Virus record (IMG/VR): IMGVR_UViG_3300045970_000580
Location: 1-24,610 of that record
Direction: 5' to 3' (one strand)
From: a virus
Length of the DNA: 24,610 nucleotides
Below, piece by piece: positions 12,834 to 19,609 of the stretch. The notes below the pieces were generated by a model. That model ran no database searches and was not told the DNA's origin. It worked only from the letters and a program-made list of their open reading frames with translations. How positions within the stretch are numbered: the first letter of the stretch is position 1; each line of letters begins with the position of its first letter. A program made the position numbers and the translations under genes.

Positions 12834-13410
12834 CGAGCTCTAACCGTCACAAGCATCAACTCTGAAATTATATGCCAAAAGATGATCATTCGTTCCTCAT
12901 CTCTATCTCCTACTTATATCACGTGTAACCGTGTCGCTGTTCAGGCGTCGAAGATTTCTGGGCTATGGAGGGGATTGACTATGTCATTCCAGACTGTATT
13001 ACTACAGTTTCCAGGCGTGTCGTCTGTTTTATGAGCTCGTCGTTGACACTTGCTCCAGACCCGGTAGGATTAGCGTTATTATGAACTACCGGCCACTTTT
13101 ATTTAACCTTATTCTAGTATTAAATATTTACTAGTCAAATCAATTCAATCATCAACGTTCTATACTTTTTATAAGGTGGTAACCTTAAAGGACTGCTCAT
13201 CGCAGTATACTAGATCGAGCTGATACTCTTAAGGCAGGGGCGCACAACATGAAGAGGCACGTGCCATCTAGATATACTTCGGACTCTAGACAGATCCAAT
13301 AATCAGTTAAATAACGGTACTACTTTAAGGGTTCTGTATTTTATTATGAGATGGTCTCTGGGTATTGCTTAGGTAAATTATTGACATGGTGTCTGGTGAT
13401 GCGTTTTATC

Positions 13411-13689
13411 TTAATGCTTTCGTAATGCAACTGGGGTAGATCGTTTTCGTTTTCCAGTTTTTGGTGTGTGTTTAATATTAGCTAACACCTTTAAATCATA
13501 TTCAGTTGGCTTATGTACCGTCATAGACTTATTAGATGTTAATTCCATCATTTTGTTATTTATTAACCTAACTTTGTCCTCTTCGGTTATACTCAAATCT
13601 TTCGACATCAAACATTTGACGTGAAATTCTGCTTGCCTAAGTATCTGTATGGCTATATATTGTTTTTCTGTAAGTTTAGTTTTTTTCAT
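13411..13689 (-). CDS. Small basic protein of unknown function
   Basis: A 92-residue protein if read from the ATG at 13687-13689 (MKKTKLTEKQYIAIQILRQA); an earlier in-frame ATG at 13711-13713 would add eight residues. Neither start has a clear ribosome binding site. The later start is preferred for its natural-looking N-terminus and shorter overlap (14 bases) with the upstream nuclease gene. The protein is helical in the first two thirds and ends in a basic, unstructured segment (KTGKRKRSTPVALRKH), which suggests nucleic-acid contact. It is the last gene of the minus-strand operon before the structured noncoding region. I recognise no family. Confidence 0.6.
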   Translation of the reverse strand: MKKTKLTEKQYIAIQILRQAEFHVKCLMSKDLSITEEDKVRLINNKMMELTSNKSMTVHKPTEYDLKVLANIKHTPKTGKRKRSTPVALRKH

Positions 13690-14188
13690 TTGGTAGTGTA
13701 AAAAATATCCCATCTGGTAATGTCAGCATATCCGCCAACTTATATATATTGTACTTGTCTTTATAAACAAAAAGCAAGGGTAATTCTAATTTCTGGTTAA
13801 GAAAGATTATTTCTTCAATACCGTTATACTTAACAATCAATAACATCTCTTTTTTGCTATTTTCGGCATCCTGAGATGCTTGTTTTAACCAACCGTCCCA
13901 TTGAGTAATCTCACCTTTCACTATAGAAGCAAATGATGGTCCAGACTTATAGAATTTACACTCAATGGAAAACTTGAAATTATCGGGACAAATAATATCA
14001 CCAAAATGCGCATGAGTTAAATCATGTGTCTCTTTACGCCTTTGATTAGATCCACCAAAATAGGAACCCGAATCTGAGTTCCTAATGAAGGATTTTTCGA
14101 GTTTGGTGATATCCTTGAAACGTGCAGAAAGCAAATTTGCGATCTTTCTTTCCTGCGAATTCCCCTTATTTTTTCCGTTCACTCCCAC
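13676..14188 (-). CDS. PD-(D/E)XK nuclease, Holliday-junction-resolvase-like
   Basis: A 170-residue protein with the layout of a small PD-(D/E)XK nuclease. N-terminal KGNSQERKIANLLSARF contains the helix glutamate; then HFGDIICPD supplies the metal-binding Asp; then FSIECKFY supplies the E-x-K pair. Small enzymes of this pattern in phages cut branched DNA or act as resolvases. That would fit with gp46/gp47 recombination functions upstream, but the substrate is not shown by the sequence. The start is GTG at 14186-14188, directly after the TAA of the preceding gene. It is supported by AAGAAGG eight bases upstream, and the two genes are probably translationally coupled. It overlaps the next gene slightly. 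Confidence 0.72.
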   Translation of the reverse strand: MGVNGKNKGNSQERKIANLLSARFKDITKLEKSFIRNSDSGSYFGGSNQRRKETHDLTHAHFGDIICPDNFKFSIECKFYKSGPSFASIVKGEITQWDGWLKQASQDAENSKKEMLLIVKYNGIEEIIFLNQKLELPLLFVYKDKYNIYKLADMLTLPDGIFFTLPNEKN

Positions 14189-14695
14189 TTATTTCGCCTT
14201 CTTAAAATTGATAACACATGGTGGTGTTGTTTTCCAGGTATAGTGTCTAATATAAGTAGCACTATTATTCAACTTTGACGCAACCCAATCTAAACCATTT
14301 GCGACATGGTCTAATAGTCGAATAGTACCGCATTCCGACTTAGCTTCGAAAGTTTTGTTGATGGTATTAAGTCGATCTCGAATTTTAGAAACAGATTCAA
14401 TTTGGTCGTGATTTACATTAAATATTATTGGTTCTGCTACCTTGGAACTCACACTCATGCCTAAATGACTAGTAAACCAAGATTTTTCTTCGTCTGACAT
14501 AGAAGGTTGACCCAACACAGTTAACAATTGATTAATTTCTGATATTTTTTTGTCGGGTGTTCGTTGAGTTGCATCAAGCAACATCGAATAATTTGTTTTT
14601 GCTAACTCGATCGTTTCGCTACCATCACGATATTTTGTGATTTCTAGCCAGCGAAAGTCCTTATCGATCTCGGTATATTGTAAAAATTTACGCAT
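14189..14695 (-). CDS. Hypothetical protein (168 aa)
   Basis: Not recognised. The protein starts MRKFLQYTEIDKDFRWLEIT and is soluble and mixed alpha/beta in appearance, with two cysteines (SECGTIRL and PPCVINF) and no signal peptide or membrane segment. A charged middle (residues about 45-120) looks helical. The ATG has an excellent ribosome binding site, AAAGGAG. It lies 10 bases after the 163-aa gene and abuts the GTG start of the PD-(D/E)XK nuclease, so the three are one transcript. Being in the same operon as a nuclease hints at DNA metabolism, but this is only context. Confidence 0.7.
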   Translation of the reverse strand: MRKFLQYTEIDKDFRWLEITKYRDGSETIELAKTNYSMLLDATQRTPDKKISEINQLLTVLGQPSMSDEEKSWFTSHLGMSVSSKVAEPIIFNVNHDQIESVSKIRDRLNTINKTFEAKSECGTIRLLDHVANGLDWVASKLNNSATYIRHYTWKTTPPCVINFKKAK

Positions 14696-14705
14696 ATAAG
14701 CTCCT

Positions 14706-15197
14706 TTAGTTTAATGGTTGGCGTTTAAACTTATTGGCAACATTAATCTGCCAATTGGCAAACGAAATTAAGTTACCGGCAAGAAAATCTTTTAATTTGG
14801 TGACTAATATGATTTGTAAATTAGCAAATTGGACCACACTATTGATTAATGTTTCTTTCCATTTTGGTAATTCTTCAATGTCGCGCAACTTATCTAGTAA
14901 GATTCTGTTACTATCAACGGTTTTTTGATACGGATTATCATACCTATCATACGATATTATGGCATTAGGTATCACTTCGCCTTGGTGCCGTTCTAGTAAA
15001 ACATGCTGTGGCTCTACTCGCCAATTTCTTTTTGCCCACTTAATTTCGTCGGCATCTAATTTTGGGATGCCCATCGAATCTAATTTTAGATTAGCAATAG
15101 CAAGTTCGGATTCAAAACTATCGGGCTCATCAGAGATAGGAATAGAAGTAAGAACCGACATCTTACCGTCTTCGGTCCTTGATACTTCTATAATCAC
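14706..15197 (-). CDS. Hypothetical protein (163 aa), GTG start
   Basis: Not recognised. The N-terminal part (MIIEVSRTEDGKMSVLTSIP) looks beta-rich, the centre is acidic (SDEPDSFESELAIANLKLDS), and the last 50 residues are amphipathic helices (LINSVVQFANLQIILVTKLK and FANWQINVANKF) with a duplicated 'FANxQI' element. The helices are moderately hydrophobic but not clear membrane spans. The only sensible in-frame start is GTG at 15195-15197, with no good ribosome binding site. A 12-codon mini-frame (MREFSFYEKIVM) ends in TGA overlapping that GTG, so initiation may depend on coupling. It follows the Hc1-like gene by 37 bases. Confidence 0.6.
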   Translation of the reverse strand: MIIEVSRTEDGKMSVLTSIPISDEPDSFESELAIANLKLDSMGIPKLDADEIKWAKRNWRVEPQHVLLERHQGEVIPNAIISYDRYDNPYQKTVDSNRILLDKLRDIEELPKWKETLINSVVQFANLQIILVTKLKDFLAGNLISFANWQINVANKFKRQPLN

Positions 15198-15234
15198 ATT
15201 ACTATTTTTTCGTAAAATGAAAACTCGCGCATAA

Positions 15235-15435
15235 TTATTTAGATGCTTTAGCTTCTTTTAACTCGTTCTTCTTAGTCTGAATCTCAAGACGACGAACTTT
15301 AGCCAATTTAGCCAAATCGCCTAATGCTGCACGGGCTCTAGCGGCCGAAGCTGCAATTCCCTTACCTTCAAACTTTTCATTTTCTAGCTTGTATGTTTCG
15401 ATTGCTTCCAAAATTGCCTGATTAGTTGTACTCAT
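15235..15435 (-). CDS. Small basic histone H1 (Hc1)-like DNA-binding protein
   Basis: A 66-residue, Lys/Ala-rich helical protein. The core GKGIAASAARARAALGDL, then AKLAKVRRLEIQTKKNELKE, resembles the N-terminal domain of the bacterial Hc1 histone-like family (pattern AA.R.R..L..L.K..K..R.E) and small related proteins of T4-like phages. It probably binds DNA non-specifically; whether it acts on host nucleoid or phage DNA is unknown. The ATG is preceded by AAAAGGAG. The gene has its own 190-base leader from a perfect late promoter (15628-15635), with a 17-codon ORF and two hairpins in between, suggesting strong, possibly regulated late expression. The family call is by resemblance only. Confidence 0.6.
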   Translation of the reverse strand: MSTTNQAILEAIETYKLENEKFEGKGIAASAARARAALGDLAKLAKVRRLEIQTKKNELKEAKASK

Positions 15436-15470
15436 TTGTAATACTCCTTTTAAATTATTCTGTATGCGAA

Positions 15471-15498
15471 AGTAGCAACTAACGAATTAATTGCTACT
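15471..15498 (-). other. Stem-loop in leader of Hc1-like gene
   Basis: Perfect 8-bp stem AGTAGCAA / TTGCTACT with a 12-base loop, ending about 35 bases upstream of the Hc1-like start codon, just before its ribosome binding site. No U-run follows. A second stem (GGGTGA/TCACCC, 15536-15560) lies further upstream. Confidence 0.6.
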
Positions 15499-15546
15499 CT
15501 GCGATTTACTGCTCGTTTATCCTTAGATTGAGGATGGGTGAACCTA

Positions 15547-15600
15547 TTAAATAGTCACCCCCTTCTCTGAAGATTTTTTACTACGGATAGATTGATACAT
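15547..15600 (-). CDS. Putative 17-aa leader peptide
   Basis: ATG at 15598-15600 opens a 17-codon frame, MYQSIRSKKSSEKGVTI, ending TAA at 15547-15549. It has a strong ribosome binding site (AGGAG seven bases upstream) and begins about 28 bases downstream of a perfect late promoter. Its stop codon lies inside the GGGTGA...TCACCC stem-loop. It may be a true small basic peptide or a translated leader controlling the Hc1-like gene. There is no homology I can recognise, so the call rests on signals only. Confidence 0.4.
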   Translation of the reverse strand: MYQSIRSKKSSEKGVTI

Positions 15601-15627
15601 TTTACTACTCCTGTTTTAGCTACCGAG

Positions 15628-15635
15628 TATTTATA
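15628..15635 (-). promoter_or_regulatory. T4-type late promoter for Hc1-like operon
   Basis: Perfect TATAAATA followed by CTCGG on the minus strand, 29 bases after the gp46 stop. It separates the early-type gp47/gp46 genes from the downstream genes (leader ORF, Hc1-like, 14706, 14189, nuclease, 13411). Confidence 0.75.
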
Positions 15636-15663
15636 CTGCCAAAGAGCATACGAAATATTTTCT

Positions 15664-17427
15664 TCAACCTTCTTGATTTTCCTGCCATTCTGTAAAGCCC
15701 GAGGTTTTAACTACCTTCAAAATATTATCTACTCTACTTGCGAGGTCATCTTTATGTGATATCAGCCAAATACTCTTATTAGTTTCACGAGACATGCGTT
15801 TCAAGATGCCCATACTATTTTCTACTCCGTTTGTGTCCATTCCGTTGTCAACGAGCTCGTCAATCATCAATAGATTGATTGGTCCATATAAACTTTCGTA
15901 TACTCCTCTAAACGCTAAAGATAATGCTAATATGACTCGTGTTGATTCACCGCGACTCATCCCATCAAAATCTAAATCTCGCCCAAGTTCTTCAATCTGT
16001 ACAGACAAATCGTTTTGGAACACCACAGTGTGCGGCAACCCTAATTTATCTAAATAACTAGATAATAACGAGTTTAAATAAGTCAAATTCTGATCTATGA
16101 TACGTTTTCGGATAAACGAGTCTTTGTTAGTCAATAATTTAAATAATAATTCTTGGTGCTCTTTTAATTTTGTTGTATTGTTGATGATAGCGTAATCAAT
16201 TGCGACAATAGCAGTAGCTTCCATTTCCCTGATTGATTCGGCATACGGATCTTCAGTATTTAGTTTATCTTCTAAAGATTTTTCGAGATGCGCGATACTA
16301 GATTTATGATGATCAGCATCCTCTTTTTTCGCATAATACGTTTTTGGTTTAACACCAAGATCACCTAACGCTGCCAATCCTTCATTGATCGATTCAATAA
16401 TTTCTAAATCTTCTCTTTCGGCTTTTATATGGTCTTCCAAAGTATCCAATTTAGTTTTGAGTAATTCCTCTTGTTTGTCGTCGTGGATCTCTTGACCGCA
16501 CGAGTGACATGTGTGATTCTTTAGATTCTCAATCTCATTAGTAAGCTTCTCAATTCCCTTTTGCTCTCGAGTAAGATCCTTATTTGATCGAAGCAAAGCC
16601 GATTCTAATTCTGAGATATCCTTTTGCTTCTGAGTATATAGTGCGAGTAATTCGTGATTCTTTAACTCCGCATCAATATCGATTTCTAATAATTTACTAA
16701 ACTGATCCTGCAACGATATAACTTCACTTGCCAATTTAGTTTCCCATGCAGCTTGGCGCTTTCTAAAACCAGCAATCTGTTCTTCTATGCGTTTGTTAGA
16801 CTCGATTGTAGCATTGATTCTATATTCTTCGCTAGTAATGGTATCTTTAGATTTCTTAATCTCTTCTTTTAATTTTTCTGCTTTCTCACTCAGCATTGTG
16901 ATACCAAGCAATTCTTCAATGATGGCTCGTTGGTCGTTCGACTTCAACCTCAAAAATGGTTCGGTATATGTGTTTAATACTACGATATGTTTAAACATAT
17001 CGTGTCCCATACCAATGATCTTATCTATCTCGTGCTGAGTTTCTCTACTATCGCCTTGAGCATCATTATCTTTGCTTTCGAATGCAGTATCTCCGATATA
17101 TAATGCTAAAATTCCAGGTTTGCGCCCACGTTCGATTCTATATTTTATATTATTCTTTTCAAACTCAACCGTCACTAACATTCCTTTCATATTAGTTCGA
17201 TTGATTAGATTGTCTTTTTTGATGTTACTGATAGCGTGACCATATAATGCGTAACTTAATGCGGATAGTGCGGCGGATTTTCCGGTTCCGTTTCTGGAAC
17301 CATCTCCACCTAGGTCTAAGTTTTCCCCTAAGACAAGAGTAAGATCTTTGCGATCTAAATTAATGGCCTGTGAAACATTACCTGTTGATAGGAAATTCTT
17401 AGCTGTTAAATTTTTGATAGTTAGCAA
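15664..17427 (-). CDS. 46: Recombination endonuclease subunit gp46 (Rad50/SbcC-like)
   Basis: ATPase subunit of the gp46/gp47 complex, which resects DNA ends for recombination-dependent replication and degrades host DNA. It is 587 residues (T4: 560). Order of motifs: Walker A SRNGTGKSAALSALSYALYG (Lys50, Ser51); long coiled coil with the zinc hook C307-H-S-C310-G at its middle; a second coiled-coil arm; ABC signature GMSRGESTRV; Walker B LLMIDEL with D523/E524; H-loop WLISHKDDL. All parts are intact. The start is TTG at 17425-17427, one base after the gp47 stop TGA, with GGAG eight bases upstream. No ATG fits without losing the first beta strand. It is cotranscribed with gp47, as in T4. Confidence 0.95.
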   Translation of the reverse strand: MLTIKNLTAKNFLSTGNVSQAINLDRKDLTLVLGENLDLGGDGSRNGTGKSAALSALSYALYGHAISNIKKDNLINRTNMKGMLVTVEFEKNNIKYRIERGRKPGILALYIGDTAFESKDNDAQGDSRETQHEIDKIIGMGHDMFKHIVVLNTYTEPFLRLKSNDQRAIIEELLGITMLSEKAEKLKEEIKKSKDTITSEEYRINATIESNKRIEEQIAGFRKRQAAWETKLASEVISLQDQFSKLLEIDIDAELKNHELLALYTQKQKDISELESALLRSNKDLTREQKGIEKLTNEIENLKNHTCHSCGQEIHDDKQEELLKTKLDTLEDHIKAEREDLEIIESINEGLAALGDLGVKPKTYYAKKEDADHHKSSIAHLEKSLEDKLNTEDPYAESIREMEATAIVAIDYAIINNTTKLKEHQELLFKLLTNKDSFIRKRIIDQNLTYLNSLLSSYLDKLGLPHTVVFQNDLSVQIEELGRDLDFDGMSRGESTRVILALSLAFRGVYESLYGPINLLMIDELVDNGMDTNGVENSMGILKRMSRETNKSIWLISHKDDLASRVDNILKVVKTSGFTEWQENQEG

Positions 17428-17428
17428 A

Positions 17429-18445
17429 TCAAATACTCCGATAAATTTCGATTAAAAACTTAGGATCATAATTCCCTTGCGAAATATTGGTAAGTTCCTC
17501 TAATACTATGGTATCAACAGATTTAAAATCAATACTGCCGGGCAAAATTTCTCCACCCTCAACCGCTTTTTTAACTGGTAGCAATGAAATCTCCCTTAAT
17601 TTATAAGTCTCGACGAATGTTTCTTTGATAAAAGTTGATTCTTCATAACTAATATCAATATCTAAATTCACCCTTACGTGTTGATCTGGCTTTAAAATCG
17701 TTTCTGCATTTTGTAGCAAATAGCTCAAATTGAATACACGATAGGTTGGTTGTCCTGGCCAAGAATGGTATGTTTCGGTTCCGTCCCAGTCTAAGATCAT
17801 ACAGCCGCGAGCATCATCGCCTGCATCGCCGTAATTATGTGGAAAGCAGTTGCCGATATACGTGATATTATCACCTGCTTGTCGTTTATGAAAGTGTCCA
17901 GAATAAACCTTTTCGATGTTATGAAAATGTGTTCTTTGAATTGTTCCGTGGTCCGGCATAGCAATACTAGCATTCATCAAAAAGTGCGGTAATTCAAAAT
18001 GCCCGAAACAATATTTGGCTTTAATTTTTTCAATTTTCTTATGCTCATCATGAATAAGCCAGGGCATTATTGACACATCGCCTTCTTTGAAGAAGTCATT
18101 TATGATATGGATATTGGGAATATGCCTAGCCCAGTCCACCGAATAGACGTCCCGTTTGTCCCTAAAAAATTGGTCATGGTTGCCAGTCACAAAATACGTA
18201 TCGTTAAAACTTTCGCTTAGAACTTCTAACCCACGAACCGCATAGGACATCGTTTTGAGATTCATACTAGCTCGATTATTATGATAATCGCCCAAAAATA
18301 GGCAGGTTTCTGCGCCGGCTTCTTTACCGGTCTTAGCTGCCCATTTCAGGAACTCCAAACAATCGTTATTGTGTAAATCGCTATTGGATTTTGCACCAAA
18401 ATGAAGATCGGTGCAAATCATTGCCTTCTTAAATAAATTTGTCAT
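17429..18445 (-). CDS. 47: Recombination endonuclease subunit gp47 (Mre11/SbcD-like)
   Basis: Nuclease partner of gp46. It is 338 residues, matching T4 gp47 (339). The calcineurin-like phosphoesterase motifs are complete: CTDLHFG (D13, H15), FLGDYHNN (G52-D53), VTGNHD (88-91), FGHFELPH and YSGHFHKRQ. Together they bind the two metal ions. The first ATG (18443-18445) has no ribosome binding site, but lies only five bases after an extended -10 box, which suggests a leaderless message. A second in-frame ATG at codon 9 has AAGAAGG only two bases before it and would remove residues just before the first motif. It precedes gp46 with a one-base gap. Confidence 0.95.
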   Translation of the reverse strand: MTNLFKKAMICTDLHFGAKSNSDLHNNDCLEFLKWAAKTGKEAGAETCLFLGDYHNNRASMNLKTMSYAVRGLEVLSESFNDTYFVTGNHDQFFRDKRDVYSVDWARHIPNIHIINDFFKEGDVSIMPWLIHDEHKKIEKIKAKYCFGHFELPHFLMNASIAMPDHGTIQRTHFHNIEKVYSGHFHKRQAGDNITYIGNCFPHNYGDAGDDARGCMILDWDGTETYHSWPGQPTYRVFNLSYLLQNAETILKPDQHVRVNLDIDISYEESTFIKETFVETYKLREISLLPVKKAVEGGEILPGSIDFKSVDTIVLEELTNISQGNYDPKFLIEIYRSI

Positions 18446-18450
18446 ACACT

Positions 18451-18480
18451 AATATAGCAAATCTATCGTACTAGATGCAA
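18451..18480 (-). promoter_or_regulatory. Sigma-70-type promoter for gp47/gp46
   Basis: -35 TTGCAT (18475-18480), 18-base spacer, extended -10 TGC-TATATT (TATATT at 18451-18456). The predicted start falls on the gp47 ATG itself. The host-type promoter, unlike the TATAAATA late boxes, fits the early or middle timing of recombination genes. Confidence 0.5.
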
Positions 18481-18507
18481 CTATTTTGAATAATTTTTGT
18501 TCGAATA

Positions 18508-19539
18508 TTACAAAGTTAGAGTTCCACCGACGTTGAACGTATAAATGTTATTGCCACCAGCATTAGTCAATATTGCTCCAGAATACGAATGTGCGGTCGA
18601 CGTATTTGGCATATAGACAATTATGATACCGCTGCCGCCGCTACACCCAGAACCATCAGCGTTTCCGCCTCCACCACCTCCGCCACCCGTATTTGCAATG
18701 CCTGAACCTCCGCCGCCATACTGTGTGCATGTTCCGCCGCCATAAGATGATACTCCTGCACCTGGGTATTTTGCCGAACCGCGCCCGCCACCACCTCCGC
18801 CCACTGCAATTGTACCACCATTACCATTGGGAATATTTAACCCAATTCCGCCGGTACCGCCACGGCTTGTCGGTAATCCCGCTCCCCCAACCCCACCTGC
18901 TCCACCACCACCTCCTGATGCAGACCCAACAAATGGTGTAAACACTCCAGCTCCGCCAGCATAACCATTTGGTGACCCAGCACCACCATTAGCCCCTGCA
19001 ATTGTAGCTAATCCATTCCCGCCTGGTCCGCCACCACCGCCCGATCCAATGCCAGTAGAAGTCCCTGTAGGGGGAAGAGGAGAAGTTCTACCGTCTTGCC
19101 ATCCACCTCCGTCACCACCCTGAGCGATAATTGTTGAAAAATTAGATGCAGTTATTGAAGAAGCCCCACCTTGTTGAGCCGTTGCGTAAGCAGTACTGCC
19201 TACACCGCCTGACCCCACAGTAATAGTAAAAACAGTCCCGACACTAACAGTTCTTGACCCAGTAAACACAGACCCGCCACCCCCGCCACCGCTACCGCTA
19301 CCGCTTTGACCTAGAGTTAACCCTCCTGCCCCTCCCCCACCTACAACAGAAAAACTTAATATAAATGAGTTTGATTTCCCATACCCGTTTGATAATGATA
19401 TAGAAGTGCCTGAGCCAGCCACACCAAACAACCCCCTGACAGCGGGATCATTTAATGATATGGTTGCGATTGAAGATAAACCTAATTCTGAATCTGTTTG
19501 ACCGAGACTAATGGATGATGAACTTGATGGCAATGTCAT
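18508..19539 (-). CDS. Glycine-rich adhesin/tail-fibre-like virion protein
   Basis: A 343-residue protein from the ATG at 19537-19539, chosen over an in-frame ATG 12 codons upstream because AAGGA lies seven bases before it and the N-terminus MTLPSSSSSISLGQ fits. The N-terminal about 60 residues (TDSELGLSSIATISLNDPAV, then SISLSNGYGKS) match a short attachment module seen at the start of many T4-like environmental-phage structural proteins. The remainder is a glycine-rich repeat domain (VGGGGAGG, GGGGGPGGNG and so on) with a beta-type end, CSGGSGIIIVYMP, typical of Gly-rich phage fibre tips. Likely role: host recognition at a fibre tip. The position between gp55 and gp47, away from other tail genes, is odd. 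A weak late-like box (19602-19609) lies upstream. Confidence 0.7.
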   Translation of the reverse strand: MTLPSSSSSISLGQTDSELGLSSIATISLNDPAVRGLFGVAGSGTSISLSNGYGKSNSFILSFSVVGGGGAGGLTLGQSGSGSGGGGGGSVFTGSRTVSVGTVFTITVGSGGVGSTAYATAQQGGASSITASNFSTIIAQGGDGGGWQDGRTSPLPPTGTSTGIGSGGGGGPGGNGLATIAGANGGAGSPNGYAGGAGVFTPFVGSASGGGGGAGGVGGAGLPTSRGGTGGIGLNIPNGNGGTIAVGGGGGGRGSAKYPGAGVSSYGGGTCTQYGGGGSGIANTGGGGGGGGNADGSGCSGGSGIIIVYMPNTSTAHSYSGAILTNAGGNNIYTFNVGGTLTL

Positions 19540-19601
19540 TTTGATTTCCTTATAATACGGAGACATCAAATCCACGCCTCCGGTGTGGGTGGTAGTATAG
19601 T

Positions 19602-19609
19602 TATTTATT
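19602..19609 (-). promoter_or_regulatory. Weak late-promoter-like box for the Gly-rich protein
   Basis: Minus strand GAATAAATAACTAT overlaps the gp55 stop region and lies about 63 bases upstream of the Gly-rich protein start. It has 7 of 8 bases to TATAAATA (first T replaced). Position is sensible; the score alone is weak. Confidence 0.3.

Larger units (their letters stand above)
12541..13400 (-). ncRNA. Candidate large structured noncoding RNA
   Basis: About 860 bases with no plausible ORF on either strand, between convergent transcription units, rich in stem-loops. Examples: twin tandem-G.A hairpins (12601-12651), GTGCTAT/ATAGCAT with an 11-base loop (about 12734-12760), a 19-bp stem (12767-12833), an 8-bp long-range helix 12833-12840 with 13033-13040, ACTGTA-GTAA-TACAGT (12993-13008), CCGGTAG/CTACCGG (13061-13092), CTAGTA/TACTAG (13114-13134), TAAGGT/ACCTTA (13172-13187) and ACTGC/GCAGT (13192-13206). 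Minus polarity is favoured because the G.A tandems and the GNRA-type loop GTAA exist only on that strand. It would be transcribed downstream of the 13411 gene or from an unseen promoter. Size and setting recall phage giant RNAs such as GOLLD or ROOL, but I cannot match a family; exact ends unknown. Confidence 0.5.

Noticed and set aside
12541-13400. Self-splicing group I or II intron
   Set aside because: There are no coding exons on either side (a terminator and stop codon to the left, a stop codon to the right), and I could not identify catalytic core motifs such as a domain V hairpin.
13381-13411. TTGACA at 13381-13386 as a plus-strand promoter
   Set aside because: It points into the antisense strand of the 13411 gene and lacks a convincing -10 box at the right distance.
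15536-15560. GGGTGA...TCACCC hairpin as a terminator of the gp46 transcript
   Set aside because: No U-run follows it on the minus strand and it lies downstream of the next promoter and within the leader ORF.
18693-18941. Small His/Leu-rich frame opposite the glycine-rich protein
   Set aside because: Composition is the direct complement of Gly codons; no ribosome binding site.
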